Positions 27,564-37,382 are shown, counted from the first letter of the stretch. The stretch: DNA of 64,000 bases from CAVUCE01 sp963739985 (GCA_963739985.1 CAVUCE010000022.1:62001-126000), one strand, 5' to 3'. The notes: generated from the letters alone by a model not told the origin. Translations and numbers: made by a program.

Positions 27564-28601
27564 ATGAAAAGAATTCTTATTGTAAGAACAGATAGAGTCG
27601 GCGATGTTGTAATGATAACCGGAGTTATCCGGGAGTTGCGTAAAAGATTTCCGGATGCATTTATTGCTACTTTAACCCAACCAAACACTAAAAATATCTT
27701 AATAAATAATCCAAATATTAATGTTTGCATCACAGATGATTTATCTAAAGAATCTTACCGTAGAGTTGTTGCGGAAATCAGAAGACATAAATTCACTCAT
27801 GGATTTTTGATTATGCCGACTGAGAGAGCCGCTTATCAAATGTTTCTTGCAGGAGTAAAAACTAGAATTGGAGTCGGGCATAAATTATATGAAATTGTTA
27901 CTTTTATGAAAAGCGTTTCACGTAATAACTACACTCCACTTCGTCACGAAGCCGATTATGATATGGACCTGGCTAGAAAAATTGGCGTTGTATCCGATAA
28001 TTATCAACCGGAAATATTTGTAACAGATGAAGAAAGAAAAGAAGCAGAAAAATTATTAGAATCGAAAAATGTTTTTCCCGGTGACAAAAAAATTTTTATT
28101 CATACAGGAACAAAAGGCTCGGCGCCAAATTGGAGTGAAAGCAAATATTTAGAGCTTATAAAAGCGATAACTCAAAAGTATGAGTCAGACAAACTTAAAA
28201 TAATTTTAACAGCTTTTGAAATGACTCCGGATTTTTTAGAAAAGATCAATATGTTAAATGATGAAAGAATTGTTGATGTTTCTAAAATTTTAGGAAATTT
28301 AAGAGATTTAATCAAAGCAATTTCGACAGCTGATTTATTTATTTGCTCTTCAACCGGGCCTATCCATATTGCTGATGCATTGCAGAAAAAATGTATTGGG
28401 TTACATTGTAATCGACCTATGAATTGTGCAACTCATTGGGGAGTTATAAATAAACATTCCATTAATCTTCAAATAACAAAAGAATTTTGCGATGCTAATT
28501 GCAGTAATGATAAAAACACTTGTTCTTTTGAGAATGGAATTTCCGTTGCACAAGTGATAGAAAGTATAGGTAAATTAATTACTATTAATCAAAAGATTTA
28601 A
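27564..28601 (+). CDS. Glycosyltransferase family 9 (heptosyltransferase-like)
   Basis: Probably transfers a sugar to lipopolysaccharide core or a related surface glycan from the cytoplasmic face. The 345 residues follow the GT9 pattern. The N-terminus is KRILIVRTDRVGDVVMITGVIRELRKRFP with the catalytic Asp near residue 13. The nucleotide-sugar half has IFIHTGTKGSAPNWSESKY and ADLFICSSTGPIHIADALQK. The C-terminal Cys residues (CDANCSNDKNTC) are unusual. It is the first gene of a three-gene envelope run with a second GT9 and a DegT aminotransferase. The donor sugar is unknown; heptose is only the family default. Confidence 0.85.
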   Translation: MKRILIVRTDRVGDVVMITGVIRELRKRFPDAFIATLTQPNTKNILINNPNINVCITDDLSKESYRRVVAEIRRHKFTHGFLIMPTERAAYQMFLAGVKTRIGVGHKLYEIVTFMKSVSRNNYTPLRHEADYDMDLARKIGVVSDNYQPEIFVTDEERKEAEKLLESKNVFPGDKKIFIHTGTKGSAPNWSESKYLELIKAITQKYESDKLKIILTAFEMTPDFLEKINMLNDERIVDVSKILGNLRDLIKAISTADLFICSSTGPIHIADALQKKCIGLHCNRPMNCATHWGVINKHSINLQITKEFCDANCSNDKNTCSFENGISVAQVIESIGKLITINQKI

Positions 28602-28610
28602 GAGAATTAA

Positions 28611-29768
28611 ATGAATTTTTCAGAATTGAAAATACCAAAGTGTAAAAATTTTAGTGGCTACAAACCATGTTTATCTTATAAAAATTGTTTGGAAAACGGC
28701 TGCCAAAATGAAAACGCAGAAACAAAAATTGGCGAAAAGATACTTTTAATTTCACTTGATGCATTAGGTAATGTTCTGGATAATACAGCGCTACTTCCCG
28801 CATTAAAAAGAAAATTTCCCGTTAGTACAGTTTATTGGTTAACAATGCCAAATGCCGAAAAAATTCTATCGAACATAAAACAAATTGATAAAATATACAC
28901 GTGGACTGATGAAGACAGAATGATACTTAGAAATATTCAATTTGATTATGTGTTAAATGCAGATAAATCTGTTTACGCTTGCGCTTTCACGAACGAAGTA
29001 AATTCAAAAAATAAATTAGGATTTGTCCTTAACGAGGACGGGAAAATAATTCCAGCTAACGAAACTGCGATGTATAATTATTTGATGGGAAATGATGATG
29101 AGTTAAAGTTCAGGAAAAACACAAGATCCGGAATTGATATTCTGCACGAAACTTTTGAGTTGGAGTTTAAGAAAGATGAATATACTTTTACACTTAGTGA
29201 AGATGAGAAACAATTTGTTACAGAATACAAAAAAGAAATTAATTATGATAAGTCGAAAATTTATGTAGGATTTAATACCGGCTGTTCCGAATTATTCCCA
29301 AATAAGAAAATGACAATTGAGCAGCATGTAAGTTTAATTGCTCACTTTCTAAAAAACGAAAAATTAAAAATTGTCTTGCTAGGCGGACGTGAAGATACAG
29401 AAAGAAATAAGACAATTTATAATTCATTTTCAAAAAATGAACAAGACAAAATTATTAATACTCCAACTACTCTGGGACTAAGAAAAGGTGCTTGTGTAAT
29501 GGACATTGCCGATATTGTTATAACCGGAGATACCTTTGGAATGCACATGGCAATCGGACTTAAAAAATATATAATCGCATGGTTTGGTTTATCATGCGCT
29601 GCCGAAATTGAGTTATTCGGACGAGGTGAAAAATTAGTTCCGGAAGGTTTGGAATGTTCACCTTGCTGGAAAAGAGTTTGCCCATATAATCTCGAGTGTA
29701 TTCAGATGATTGATCTTGAGAAGATAAAAACATTAGTCAATAATTTTTCTAATAATTTAGTTAGATAG
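28611..29768 (+). CDS. Glycosyltransferase family 9 with N-terminal cysteine cluster
   Basis: A second GT9 enzyme of 385 residues, 9 bases after the first. Before the usual GT9 start (KILLISLDALGNVLDNTALLPALKRKFP) it carries about 45 residues with four Cys (positions 11, 20, 26, 31), the first of them in PKCKNFSGYKPC. This resembles a metal-binding knob seen in a GT9 subgroup. The C-terminal end has another set, CSPCWKRVCPYNLEC. The family motif GDTFGMHMAIGLKK is present. At the position where most GT9 enzymes have GD (as in DRVGDVV), this one has GN. The catalytic Asp may therefore be elsewhere or missing. The substrate is unknown. Confidence 0.8.
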   Translation: MNFSELKIPKCKNFSGYKPCLSYKNCLENGCQNENAETKIGEKILLISLDALGNVLDNTALLPALKRKFPVSTVYWLTMPNAEKILSNIKQIDKIYTWTDEDRMILRNIQFDYVLNADKSVYACAFTNEVNSKNKLGFVLNEDGKIIPANETAMYNYLMGNDDELKFRKNTRSGIDILHETFELEFKKDEYTFTLSEDEKQFVTEYKKEINYDKSKIYVGFNTGCSELFPNKKMTIEQHVSLIAHFLKNEKLKIVLLGGREDTERNKTIYNSFSKNEQDKIINTPTTLGLRKGACVMDIADIVITGDTFGMHMAIGLKKYIIAWFGLSCAAEIELFGRGEKLVPEGLECSPCWKRVCPYNLECIQMIDLEKIKTLVNNFSNNLVR

Positions 29769-29859
29769 TTATAGTTGATTAATACTTTTATAAAATCATG
29801 TTAACTTTTCTGTGTAAACTTAATTAAGTTTTATATATAAATTTTTTGAAGAGAATAAA

Positions 29860-30960
29860 ATGAGTTACAAAATCCCAATTTATCAACCTACTTTAGACGG
29901 AAATGAAAAGAAGTATGTTATGGAATGTTTGGATTCAACATGGATTTCATCTAAAGGTGATTTTATCTCTAAATTTGAAAATGAGTTCAGAGATTATATC
30001 GGGGTTGAACATGCAAACACAGTTAGTAACGGGACAGTAGCTTTACATTTAGCTTTGGTAACTCTAGGAATTGGACCCGGTGATGAAGTGATAGTTCCAT
30101 CATTTACCTATATCGCCTCAGTAAGCACAATTGTACTAACAGGCGCAACGCCGGTTTTTGTTGATTCACTTCCAACTTCCTGGCAGATGGATCCTGAGGA
30201 TGTTCTTCGAAAAATTACTCCTCAAACAAAAGCCATTATGGTAGTTCATCTTTATGGGCACCCGTGCGAAATGGATGCAATAACAAAAATTGCCAGGGAA
30301 AGAAATATCTTCATTTTAGAAGATTGCGCCGAAGCATTCGGTTCCAAATATAAAGGTAAACACGTTGGAACCTTCGGAGATTTATCAACATTCAGTTTTT
30401 ACGGAAATAAAACCATCACTACAGGCGAAGGCGGAATGGTTGTTACAAATGATGAAACTCTTTATGACAGAGCTTATCATTTAAAGATGCATGGATTGGC
30501 AAAGTACAGGGAATACTGGCATGATGTGATCGGATTTAATTATAGAATGACAAATATTTGTGCTGCTATCGGCTTAGCTCAGTTAGAAAAAGCAAATGAA
30601 AAAATCGTTAAAAAAAGGCAACTGGTTGAATGGTATAATGAAGGCTTTAAGTCTTTACCGGTTTCTCCGCACGGAGAATATGGAGATGTTTATCATTCCT
30701 ATTGGATGTATTCAATAACAGTAGAAACACCGGCAATAAGAGAAGAATTGCGAGAATATCTAAAATCTAATGGAATTGAAACTCGTCCAACATTTTTCCC
30801 TGTTCATACAATGCCAATGTTTTCTCAAAAATTTCAAAAACTTCCTGTCGCAGAATATTTAGGCTGGCACGGAATCAATTTGCCAAGTTGGCCCGGATTA
30901 TCAAGAACTAATATTGAAACTATTGTAAATACTATCTCCGATTTTTACGCGAAAAAATAA
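29860..30960 (+). CDS. DegT/DnrJ/EryC1/StrS aminotransferase (GDP-perosamine synthase-like)
   Basis: PLP enzyme that converts a nucleotide-linked keto-sugar to an amino-sugar for surface glycans. The 366 residues align with the perosamine synthase subgroup: YQPTLDGNEKKYVMECLDSTWISS at the N-terminus, EDCAEAFGSKYKGK, and FSFYGNKTITTGEGGM with the PLP lysine at about residue 184. The C-terminal ETRPTFFPVHTMPMF is typical. It follows the two GT9 genes after about 90 bases. Companion genes (GDP-mannose dehydratase, perA partners) are not in the window, so the product sugar is inferred. Confidence 0.85.
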   Translation: MSYKIPIYQPTLDGNEKKYVMECLDSTWISSKGDFISKFENEFRDYIGVEHANTVSNGTVALHLALVTLGIGPGDEVIVPSFTYIASVSTIVLTGATPVFVDSLPTSWQMDPEDVLRKITPQTKAIMVVHLYGHPCEMDAITKIARERNIFILEDCAEAFGSKYKGKHVGTFGDLSTFSFYGNKTITTGEGGMVVTNDETLYDRAYHLKMHGLAKYREYWHDVIGFNYRMTNICAAIGLAQLEKANEKIVKKRQLVEWYNEGFKSLPVSPHGEYGDVYHSYWMYSITVETPAIREELREYLKSNGIETRPTFFPVHTMPMFSQKFQKLPVAEYLGWHGINLPSWPGLSRTNIETIVNTISDFYAKK

Positions 30961-30974
30961 TTTAAGATTAAATT

Positions 30975-31010
30975 AAAAGCGGTATCTGCCGGGCTAAAGC
31001 AAATACCGCT
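30975..31010 (-). terminator. Terminator between the convergent DegT and DUF6600 genes
   Basis: AGCGGTAT (30978-30985) pairs with ATACCGCT (31003-31010). The A-rich left side gives a short U-tract for minus-strand transcripts, so it best serves the DUF6600 gene; the plus-strand side lacks a T-run. Confidence 0.65.
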
Positions 31011-31038
31011 ATTAGGAGTGAAGGAGAGAGAATCTAAA

Positions 31039-32244
31039 TTATCTTTTTCTTGTTCTATCGTTCGAACTTCTTTGTGGAGCCTGTCTTGAACTTCTATCGC
31101 TGTTATTACTCTCGCGTCGCACCTCAGGCTTAGATTGTCTTGTTGCCGGAGGTGTTACCTCTTGCCTTCTCTGCGGTGCAGATCTTTCATTATTTTTTTT
31201 CACTTCAGGACGCGAATTATTATTGTATTGTCTTGAATTAGGATTTTCTCTTGGCACAATTGTTCTTTCACGATTTTGACTATCCGCTTTTTGATTCCTT
31301 TCAGGAACAATTCTACTATTTCTATCCTGAGTATTCTGATCACGATTCACATTTGGTCTTGCATTGTTTACATTACCACGTTCATTGGTTCTACTAACAC
31401 CGTCTCTGCTGCCAACACCAATTCTATTAACATCTAATGATGAACTTCTGCTGCCTCTTTGTATATCCATTTTTCTTTCCGGTACTTTATTTACTTCATC
31501 TCTAGACGGAACATAAGCTCTAACAACATCTCTACCGGAGTTATTTTGCCCACGCAAATTATCCATATTTCTTACTCTTTCGATCTGTTTTTCTCTAATT
31601 GATTGACCGCTTCTCTGTCTTATATAGTCAACATTTACACCACGATTTATAACTCTTCCATCAGAATAACCGTAATCTGTTCTATACTTTGTCCCGGAAT
31701 AAACTCTATATTTTATCCTGGAGTCTACAAAATGATTGTAAACATGCGGATTACAGAAATACTTGTAGCTTACAAAATGCCAATGGTTATAAGGCGTATA
31801 ATAATTATGAGTAAAATGAATACCTATACTTATACTGAATGATGCATAAGGAGATAACGGAGCCCATCCTATATAGCTGTTATCATAACGCCACTCAACC
31901 CAAGCAGGTGCCCATTCATTATCCGGAACCCAAAGCCATCCGTAATAATCATCATAATACCATCTGCCATAATGAAATACGATATAACCGAAAGGTTCAT
32001 AAGAATCCCAATACCAACCATCATTTGTCCATATCCATTGACCTTCACGATACGGCTCCCAAAATCTATTTACTCCGGTTGGGCGCCAAACTGTTACACC
32101 GCCATCTATTTCCATCCAGTTTCCGTATGGCGCTAAAGAATTATAAAAATAACCGTATTGAAATCCGCCTATCAACGGAGCTGCATTAGCTTTAAATGTT
32201 ATTGATAAAACTAAAACCGCAAAAACAAAAATTAACTTTTTCAT
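31039..32244 (-). CDS. Secreted DUF6600-type Tyr/Trp-rich protein with Arg/Asn/Ser-rich tail
   Basis: An exported protein of 401 residues with a signal peptide (MKKLIFVFAVLVLS...ANA). Residues about 20-190 are packed with Trp and Tyr pairs, for example WRPTGVNRFWEPY, GRWYYDDYYGWLWVPDNEW and IGWAPLSPY, as in DUF6600 proteins. The second half is low complexity and rich in Arg, Asn, Ser and Gln, probably disordered and strongly basic. The start is placed at ATG 32244 because GAGG lies 7 bases upstream; a GTG 12 bases earlier contains that ribosome binding site. Function is unknown; surface adhesion or nucleic acid contact are guesses. Confidence 0.78.
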   Translation of the reverse strand: MKKLIFVFAVLVLSITFKANAAPLIGGFQYGYFYNSLAPYGNWMEIDGGVTVWRPTGVNRFWEPYREGQWIWTNDGWYWDSYEPFGYIVFHYGRWYYDDYYGWLWVPDNEWAPAWVEWRYDNSYIGWAPLSPYASFSISIGIHFTHNYYTPYNHWHFVSYKYFCNPHVYNHFVDSRIKYRVYSGTKYRTDYGYSDGRVINRGVNVDYIRQRSGQSIREKQIERVRNMDNLRGQNNSGRDVVRAYVPSRDEVNKVPERKMDIQRGSRSSSLDVNRIGVGSRDGVSRTNERGNVNNARPNVNRDQNTQDRNSRIVPERNQKADSQNRERTIVPRENPNSRQYNNNSRPEVKKNNERSAPQRRQEVTPPATRQSKPEVRRESNNSDRSSRQAPQRSSNDRTRKR

Positions 32245-32392
32245 GACTAACCTCACTTAATTCTATCAAAGAATAATCAATGTTCGTGCCATTAAAAAGG
32301 CCTAATAAATTGGCAGAATCAGCTATTTTATTTTTAAAATTGTATAGATTATTAAACAGTATGAATTATGAAATGTACAATTAGAGGCTAAG

Positions 32393-33529
32393 TTATCTCT
32401 TTATTTTCCGTGATTTCCATTGGTAATTACCGAATGTGCCGGCAATACCGGAGATAATTATATATGGTATGTGAAAGGCTTCAGCTTGAAAAAATGGCTT
32501 AAGTAAATCTTTACTGAATAATAGCTTTTGACCTCTTGACAACACTAAATATTCGCTCAGTATTTTAAGTAAAAAACCAATAAAAAATATCAATAAGAAG
32601 TTATGATTATAGAATATTCCTGCAGCAAATGTAGAGATTAATCCAAGATAGAAAAGGAAAATTGCAATAAGTTTAAGAATCAATAAATGATCTCCATAGA
32701 ACAATCCTTTACTCGCCCATCTTCTTCTTTGTTCATAGAATTGTTTTAAATCTTTATTTGGGTTGGTACTTACAATTGCTTCTTTTTCCGGACAAAATTT
32801 TACTCTGTATTTTTTCTGTTTCCAAATTTTCTGCATTAAAAGCTCATCATCGCCCGAGGATAAATTCAGTTGATCATTAAAACCGTTTACATCTAAAAAA
32901 GTACTTTTACGATATGCAATATTTGCGGCATTACATATTATTGGATTATCTGAGCCAATTAATCCAGCACCGACAATAACCAACCCGGCAAATTCAATTC
33001 TTTGAAGTTTTCCAAAAAACGATTTATTATCAGCAAACTCAACCGGTCCGGAAATGAATCCGGTTTTATCATCAAAATAACTTAGAAGTGTTGACAGCCA
33101 ATTTTCTTTATGGATGCAATCCGCATCTGTGGTAACAATTATTTCACCCTTTGCATTTTCAATTCCAAATCTAATAGCTCTTTTTTTATGAGCATTCGGC
33201 GAGAAGTCTTTGGGCACCGATAAAACTTTTATATTTGATGATTTTTGCTTGTTTAAAATTTTATCTAATGAATCATCATCCGAATTGTCATTAACGAAAA
33301 TCGCTTCAAATTTATCTTTGGGATAATTCTGATCCTCAATACTTTTTAATGTATTTAGAATATGATCGGTTTCATTTCTAAATGGAATTACAATAGAGAC
33401 AAACTCATTAATATTTCTATTTAACTTTTGCTTCTTAAGTTTCTTCAATCCAAGATATATTTTACTAAGAAAAGAGACGTAGTAAAAAGTTAGTATAAAA
33501 AAGATAAGTATTAAAATTGTATCAAGCAT
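32393..33529 (-). CDS. Membrane-bound glycosyltransferase family 2
   Basis: Processive or lipid-linked GT2 enzyme of 378 residues. A single N-terminal membrane helix (about 1-25) is followed by the GT-A domain with SIVIPFRNE, the DDNS-type FVNDNSDDDS, TTDADC (DxD-like) and the acceptor motif SGDDELL with EQRRRWASKG (QxxRW-like). Three more membrane segments sit at the C-terminus. It overlaps the upstream flippase-like gene by 8 bases, so the two are translationally coupled. Likely role: building a surface polysaccharide or a glycolipid. Confidence 0.87.
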   Translation of the reverse strand: MLDTILILIFFILTFYYVSFLSKIYLGLKKLKKQKLNRNINEFVSIVIPFRNETDHILNTLKSIEDQNYPKDKFEAIFVNDNSDDDSLDKILNKQKSSNIKVLSVPKDFSPNAHKKRAIRFGIENAKGEIIVTTDADCIHKENWLSTLLSYFDDKTGFISGPVEFADNKSFFGKLQRIEFAGLVIVGAGLIGSDNPIICNAANIAYRKSTFLDVNGFNDQLNLSSGDDELLMQKIWKQKKYRVKFCPEKEAIVSTNPNKDLKQFYEQRRRWASKGLFYGDHLLILKLIAIFLFYLGLISTFAAGIFYNHNFLLIFFIGFLLKILSEYLVLSRGQKLLFSKDLLKPFFQAEAFHIPYIIISGIAGTFGNYQWKSRKIKR

Positions 33530-34514
33530 TGTTTCTCTTTAGTAAAAGCAGTAATCCTAAAATTGCCGGGAAAAGTATGTTAATCATAAAAAGAAAGATT
33601 GAAGCATTAAATGCGGAAACTGCAGGAACTCCCATTTTGGATAAGAAAAAAACGGACACTCCTTCTCGAATTCCCAGTTCCCCCAGGGTAACAGGTGGGA
33701 TAATAGTTTTCGAAAACATTACAAGATTTCCCGCCCATATATAATAAAAAAAATTAAAGCTGTGTGAAAAAGCTACAACTAAAAGTGCAAATTGAGTTAT
33801 AAAACAAAGGTGTGCAAAAAATGCGACTGTTATCATTTTGCCGGAAAAAGATTTATCCAGATTTTTAAGAACTCTAAAATTGCTTAACCACTTCCCGATC
33901 CTCTTTGAATTTTTAAGTTTTTCGAATAAAATATTATTCCATGCTGCGGGATTTGACATTAAGATATATAATAAATAGAAAAAGAGAATTACAACAGCAA
34001 ATAAAGAAACTGTTATATATGAAGTAACTCCGTAATGGAATTGAAGGAACAAAATACTAGCTACTGAGCCCCAAAATAATACCATAAAAAGTAGAAATAA
34101 TTTATCTACAAAAGTTGCAACAGTAACTTGTAAAAGGGGTTTATCTTTAAATTCAACCGCTCTTCCAAAATACTCTCCAACCCGAGCGGGTGTAAATGAA
34201 CCGGCAGTAATTCCATAGAACAATGAAAAAAATATTTTCTTTTTATCTTTCACATTAAGTAAAGAGTTACAAGTTAGCTTCCACTTTAAATACTGTAAAA
34301 AAAGATTTACAAAAGTTAAAATGAAAGCAAAAATAATAAATTTGACATCAGCTTTCTCAATTGCTATTAGTACTTTTTCAAGTTCAATTTTAGTCAGAAT
34401 AATATAAATCAATCCGGCAGCGGCTAAAATTTTAACTACTGTAATCCAAAAGTTTTTATTCTTTAAAATATCGATTCTATTTTTGGTTAGATATTTTGAA
34501 GACGGATTAATCAT
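33522..34514 (-). CDS. Lysylphosphatidylglycerol synthase transmembrane-region-like protein (UPF0104 family)
   Basis: A 330-residue integral membrane protein with about eight helices, related to the flippase part of MprF and to archaeal AglD. Conserved pieces are FLQYLKWKLTCNSL, SLFYGITAGSFTPARVGEYFGRA and TLGELGIREGVSVFFLSKMG. It lacks the aminoacyl transferase domain. Family members without it are thought to move lipids or lipid-linked sugars, which fits the overlapping GT2 gene. The exact substrate is unknown. Confidence 0.83.
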   Translation of the reverse strand: MINPSSKYLTKNRIDILKNKNFWITVVKILAAAGLIYIILTKIELEKVLIAIEKADVKFIIFAFILTFVNLFLQYLKWKLTCNSLLNVKDKKKIFFSLFYGITAGSFTPARVGEYFGRAVEFKDKPLLQVTVATFVDKLFLLFMVLFWGSVASILFLQFHYGVTSYITVSLFAVVILFFYLLYILMSNPAAWNNILFEKLKNSKRIGKWLSNFRVLKNLDKSFSGKMITVAFFAHLCFITQFALLVVAFSHSFNFFYYIWAGNLVMFSKTIIPPVTLGELGIREGVSVFFLSKMGVPAVSAFNASIFLFMINILFPAILGLLLLLKRNNA

Positions 34515-34561
34515 TTAGTTTCAAACATAATTCTTAAGGGGCTTTTATAAGTTATTACTAA

Positions 34562-35470
34562 TTAGAAAAAATTGAAGGTGAAACCGGCGCCAAATCTAGA
34601 TACTCTATCGGTAAAATATTGGCTGAAAACATCTCCGCCATTATAATAGGAAAGATACAACGATACACCCTTTCCATTCCAATCTCCAAGTTTAATTCCC
34701 GCCATATAATTCTGATTCACAATATATTCGGGAATTCCTTTTACATCAAATTGGACTGCTATATAAATATTTTCATTTCTATTTAAAATTTTTCCTAACA
34801 AATCTTGAAACGCGAACTCAGTTCCGGCTTTAAACCATAATCTTTTTAAATCTTTCCCGCCGATATATTTTCCGGTTGAAAAATCCAATCCTCCGTAATA
34901 ACGCATGTTGAAAGTCCCAGAGTTAACTTGATTAGCTGCTATAACTTCTGCATAATTATTCCCAAATGCAGAAGGTTGAATGCCATCAATCCACTTTTTT
35001 TCATTTGTATTCCAATGCCCGTCAACTAAATGAGCGCTGTTATGAATATATCTAAAACGAAGAAATAATTTGTTATTTTCATATTGTTTTGAATAAGTAA
35101 TATTTCCGCCGAAAAAGCCGTCAATTGCATCAATCTGTAAACGATATTCCAAATAAGAAGTTACGTAAGCATAAGCCATAAACTCTGCTCCTACTGTAAT
35201 TTTGGAATCATTCGAGTTAAAATTAAACTCAAACACATCGAATGAATTTCCTATATCAACTTTCATATTTTTAGTCTTAGTATAATACAAAAGTCCCATT
35301 TTAGCTTCATCGCTTCCAGCTTTAAGCGGCTGAAAATTTAATCCGGGAGGCAAAAACACGAAACTCTTTTTCTCTTCATGTTTTGATTGAGCAGAGATAT
35401 TTTCCTGAATAAACAGAAATGTAAATAACACCATTAAAATTATGGGATAAAATATTTTATTTGCTATCAT
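34562..35470 (-). CDS. Outer membrane-type protein, DUF1207-like
   Basis: A secreted protein of about 302 residues, signal peptide ending near ISAQ. The strand-rich mature part contains FLPPGLNFQPLKAGSDEAKMG and the HNSAHLVDGHWN motif, similar to DUF1207 proteins, and ends in the barrel-like GAGFTFNFF. The function of that family is not known. The frame could start at TTG 35479, but ATG 35470 is taken; neither has a strong ribosome binding site. It follows the GT2/flippase pair only by neighbourhood and is transcribed in the same direction upstream of them. Confidence 0.6.
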   Translation of the reverse strand: MIANKIFYPIILMVLFTFLFIQENISAQSKHEEKKSFVFLPPGLNFQPLKAGSDEAKMGLLYYTKTKNMKVDIGNSFDVFEFNFNSNDSKITVGAEFMAYAYVTSYLEYRLQIDAIDGFFGGNITYSKQYENNKLFLRFRYIHNSAHLVDGHWNTNEKKWIDGIQPSAFGNNYAEVIAANQVNSGTFNMRYYGGLDFSTGKYIGGKDLKRLWFKAGTEFAFQDLLGKILNRNENIYIAVQFDVKGIPEYIVNQNYMAGIKLGDWNGKGVSLYLSYYNGGDVFSQYFTDRVSRFGAGFTFNFF

Positions 35471-35516
35471 AAAAGTCAAAGGGTAAATTGGATCAGATTA
35501 TTTTAATCAAATGATT

Positions 35517-35524
35517 TATATTTG
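35517..35524 (+). promoter_or_regulatory. Bacteroidota-type -7 promoter box (TAnnTTTG) upstream of bshC
   Basis: TATATTTG lies 157 bases before the bshC start in the divergent region. The long leader and the lack of a clear -33 element make this tentative. Confidence 0.3.
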
Positions 35525-35681
35525 TGTGTTAAAATAAATAAATAATTCCCCTCCTAAAAGAATTATATTACTAATGTTTTGCGCTTAAACATAGACATTT
35601 AAGTTAAGTTTCTTGTATTTGTTATGGAGAATTATTTTTTTATTACCTTATTCATAAAATAAAATATAACTAAGGCTAAAT

Positions 35682-37307
35682 ATGTATATAAATTTTGGAG
35701 ATATACCGGGAAATCATAATTTGTTTCTCGATTATGTTTACGAATTTGAACACGTTAAAGATTTTTACAAAACAAATTTTAGAGACAAAGACTCCTTCAA
35801 TTCAAAGTTTAAGAAAATATCGGAATCCACAAAAGAAACCCGCGGTAGATTATTTGAAATACTGACAAATCAATATTCTGAATTAAATGCTTCCGCCGTA
35901 ACTAAAAAGAATCTAGATTCCTTAAAGGATCAAAAAACTTTGGCAATTGTAACAGGACAGCAACTTGGAATCCTCGGAGGTCCATTATACACACTTTACA
36001 AAACAATAACAGCAATAAAACTGAGCAATTATTTAAATGAACATTACTCTGATTATAAATTTGTTCCGGTATTTTGGCTCGAAGGAGACGATCACGACTT
36101 TAATGAAGTAAGAAGTTTGAACGTAATTAATAAGGAAAACGAATTAACTCAACTTTCCTATGATGATGAATTAGTTGATGAAGATAACTTGGGAAGTGTC
36201 GGAAGAATAAATATTAAAGAAACTATTAGCGAATTTTTCAAACAGTTAGAGGATACTCTTCGTCCAACTGAATTTTCAAATGATATTTTTGAGAAATTAC
36301 GCAGCTTTTATAATGAAGGAAATTCAATTAAAAAAGCTTTTAAGGAAATGATGTTCTGGTTGTTTGATCAATACGGTTTAGTCCTTTTCGATCCTCAAGA
36401 TAAAACAGTAAAAGAAGCGTTAATTCCGGTTTTCAAAAAAGAGATTAATGATTTTAGAACCCACACAAGTAAACTAGTTCACGTAAGCGCAACACTGGAA
36501 GAGAAATATCACGCACAAGTAAAAGTAAGACCGATAAATTTATTTTATAGTAATGATGAAGGCAGATACGCTGTTGAACCAAGCGAAAACGAATTTAAGC
36601 TTAAGCGTAAAAGGAAAAAATTTTCTTATGAAGAAATTATGCAGCTTATAGAAACTGAACCGGAAAATTTCAGTCCTAATGTCCTCTTAAGACCAATTTG
36701 TCAGGATTCAATTCTTCCGACTGCATTTTACATCGGCGGACCAAGTGAGATTTCATATTTCGCTCAAATAATGCCGCTTTACGAATTCTATAATTTAGAA
36801 GCGCCTTTTATTTATCCAAGATCCTCTGTTACAATTGTTGAAAAAAATATTTCGAAGATTATAGACAAATACTCTATAAATCTAACACAATTATTTGTTG
36901 ATCAAGAACAACTAATTAGAAAAGTAGTAGAATCAGTTTCCGAGAATTCTATCGAAGAATTATTTGGTTCAACAAGTGAAGAGTTGGAAAAATCTTTTAA
37001 TAACTTAAAAGAAAAACTTTCGGAAGTTGATAAAACTATTAGTGATGCAAGCGAGAAATACAAAGATAAAACCCTTCACTATCTTGATGAATTAAAAAAC
37101 AAATCAATTGAAGCTCAAAAAAGGAAATACGAAACTACTCTTAGACAAGTAGAAAAAGTTGTGAAAAGCCTATATCCAAATAATAATTTACAAGAACGTG
37201 AACTGAGTTTTATCTACTTTGCGAATAAATATGGATTAGATATCCTAAAATATATTTTTGATGAAGTTGAGATAAATAAATTTGAACATCAGATACTGAA
37301 TCTTTAA
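35682..37307 (+). CDS. bshC: Bacillithiol biosynthesis cysteine-adding enzyme BshC
   Basis: Last step of bacillithiol synthesis: adds cysteine to glucosaminyl-malate in the cytoplasm. The 541 residues match BshC length. Diagnostic segments are ALAIVTGQQLG-type (here LAIVTGQQLGILGGPLYTLY, about residues 87-107), FVPVFWLEGDDHDFNEV, LRPICQDSILPTAFYIGGPSEISYFAQ and a long C-terminal coiled coil (about 415-505). BshA and BshB are not in the window. The organism probably uses bacillithiol as its low-molecular-weight thiol, which fits the thiol-dependent arsenic and sulfoxide genes here. AAGG lies close to the ATG. Confidence 0.93.
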   Translation: MYINFGDIPGNHNLFLDYVYEFEHVKDFYKTNFRDKDSFNSKFKKISESTKETRGRLFEILTNQYSELNASAVTKKNLDSLKDQKTLAIVTGQQLGILGGPLYTLYKTITAIKLSNYLNEHYSDYKFVPVFWLEGDDHDFNEVRSLNVINKENELTQLSYDDELVDEDNLGSVGRINIKETISEFFKQLEDTLRPTEFSNDIFEKLRSFYNEGNSIKKAFKEMMFWLFDQYGLVLFDPQDKTVKEALIPVFKKEINDFRTHTSKLVHVSATLEEKYHAQVKVRPINLFYSNDEGRYAVEPSENEFKLKRKRKKFSYEEIMQLIETEPENFSPNVLLRPICQDSILPTAFYIGGPSEISYFAQIMPLYEFYNLEAPFIYPRSSVTIVEKNISKIIDKYSINLTQLFVDQEQLIRKVVESVSENSIEELFGSTSEELEKSFNNLKEKLSEVDKTISDASEKYKDKTLHYLDELKNKSIEAQKRKYETTLRQVEKVVKSLYPNNNLQERELSFIYFANKYGLDILKYIFDEVEINKFEHQILNL

Positions 37308-37338
37308 AGAGTTTCTGAAATATTAAATTTAAAAATTA

Positions 37339-37382
37339 AAAAAGGCTATCCTAAAGGGAAAATTATCTCATTAGGGTAGCCT
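37339..37382 (-). terminator. Terminator at the end of the eight-gene operon
   Basis: AGGCTATCCTAA (37343-37354) pairs with TTAGGGTAGCCT (37371-37382), with one G-U pair, 25 bases after the ABC ATPase stop. The A-run on the left is the U-tract for minus-strand transcripts. It may also serve bshC on the other strand. Confidence 0.8.
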
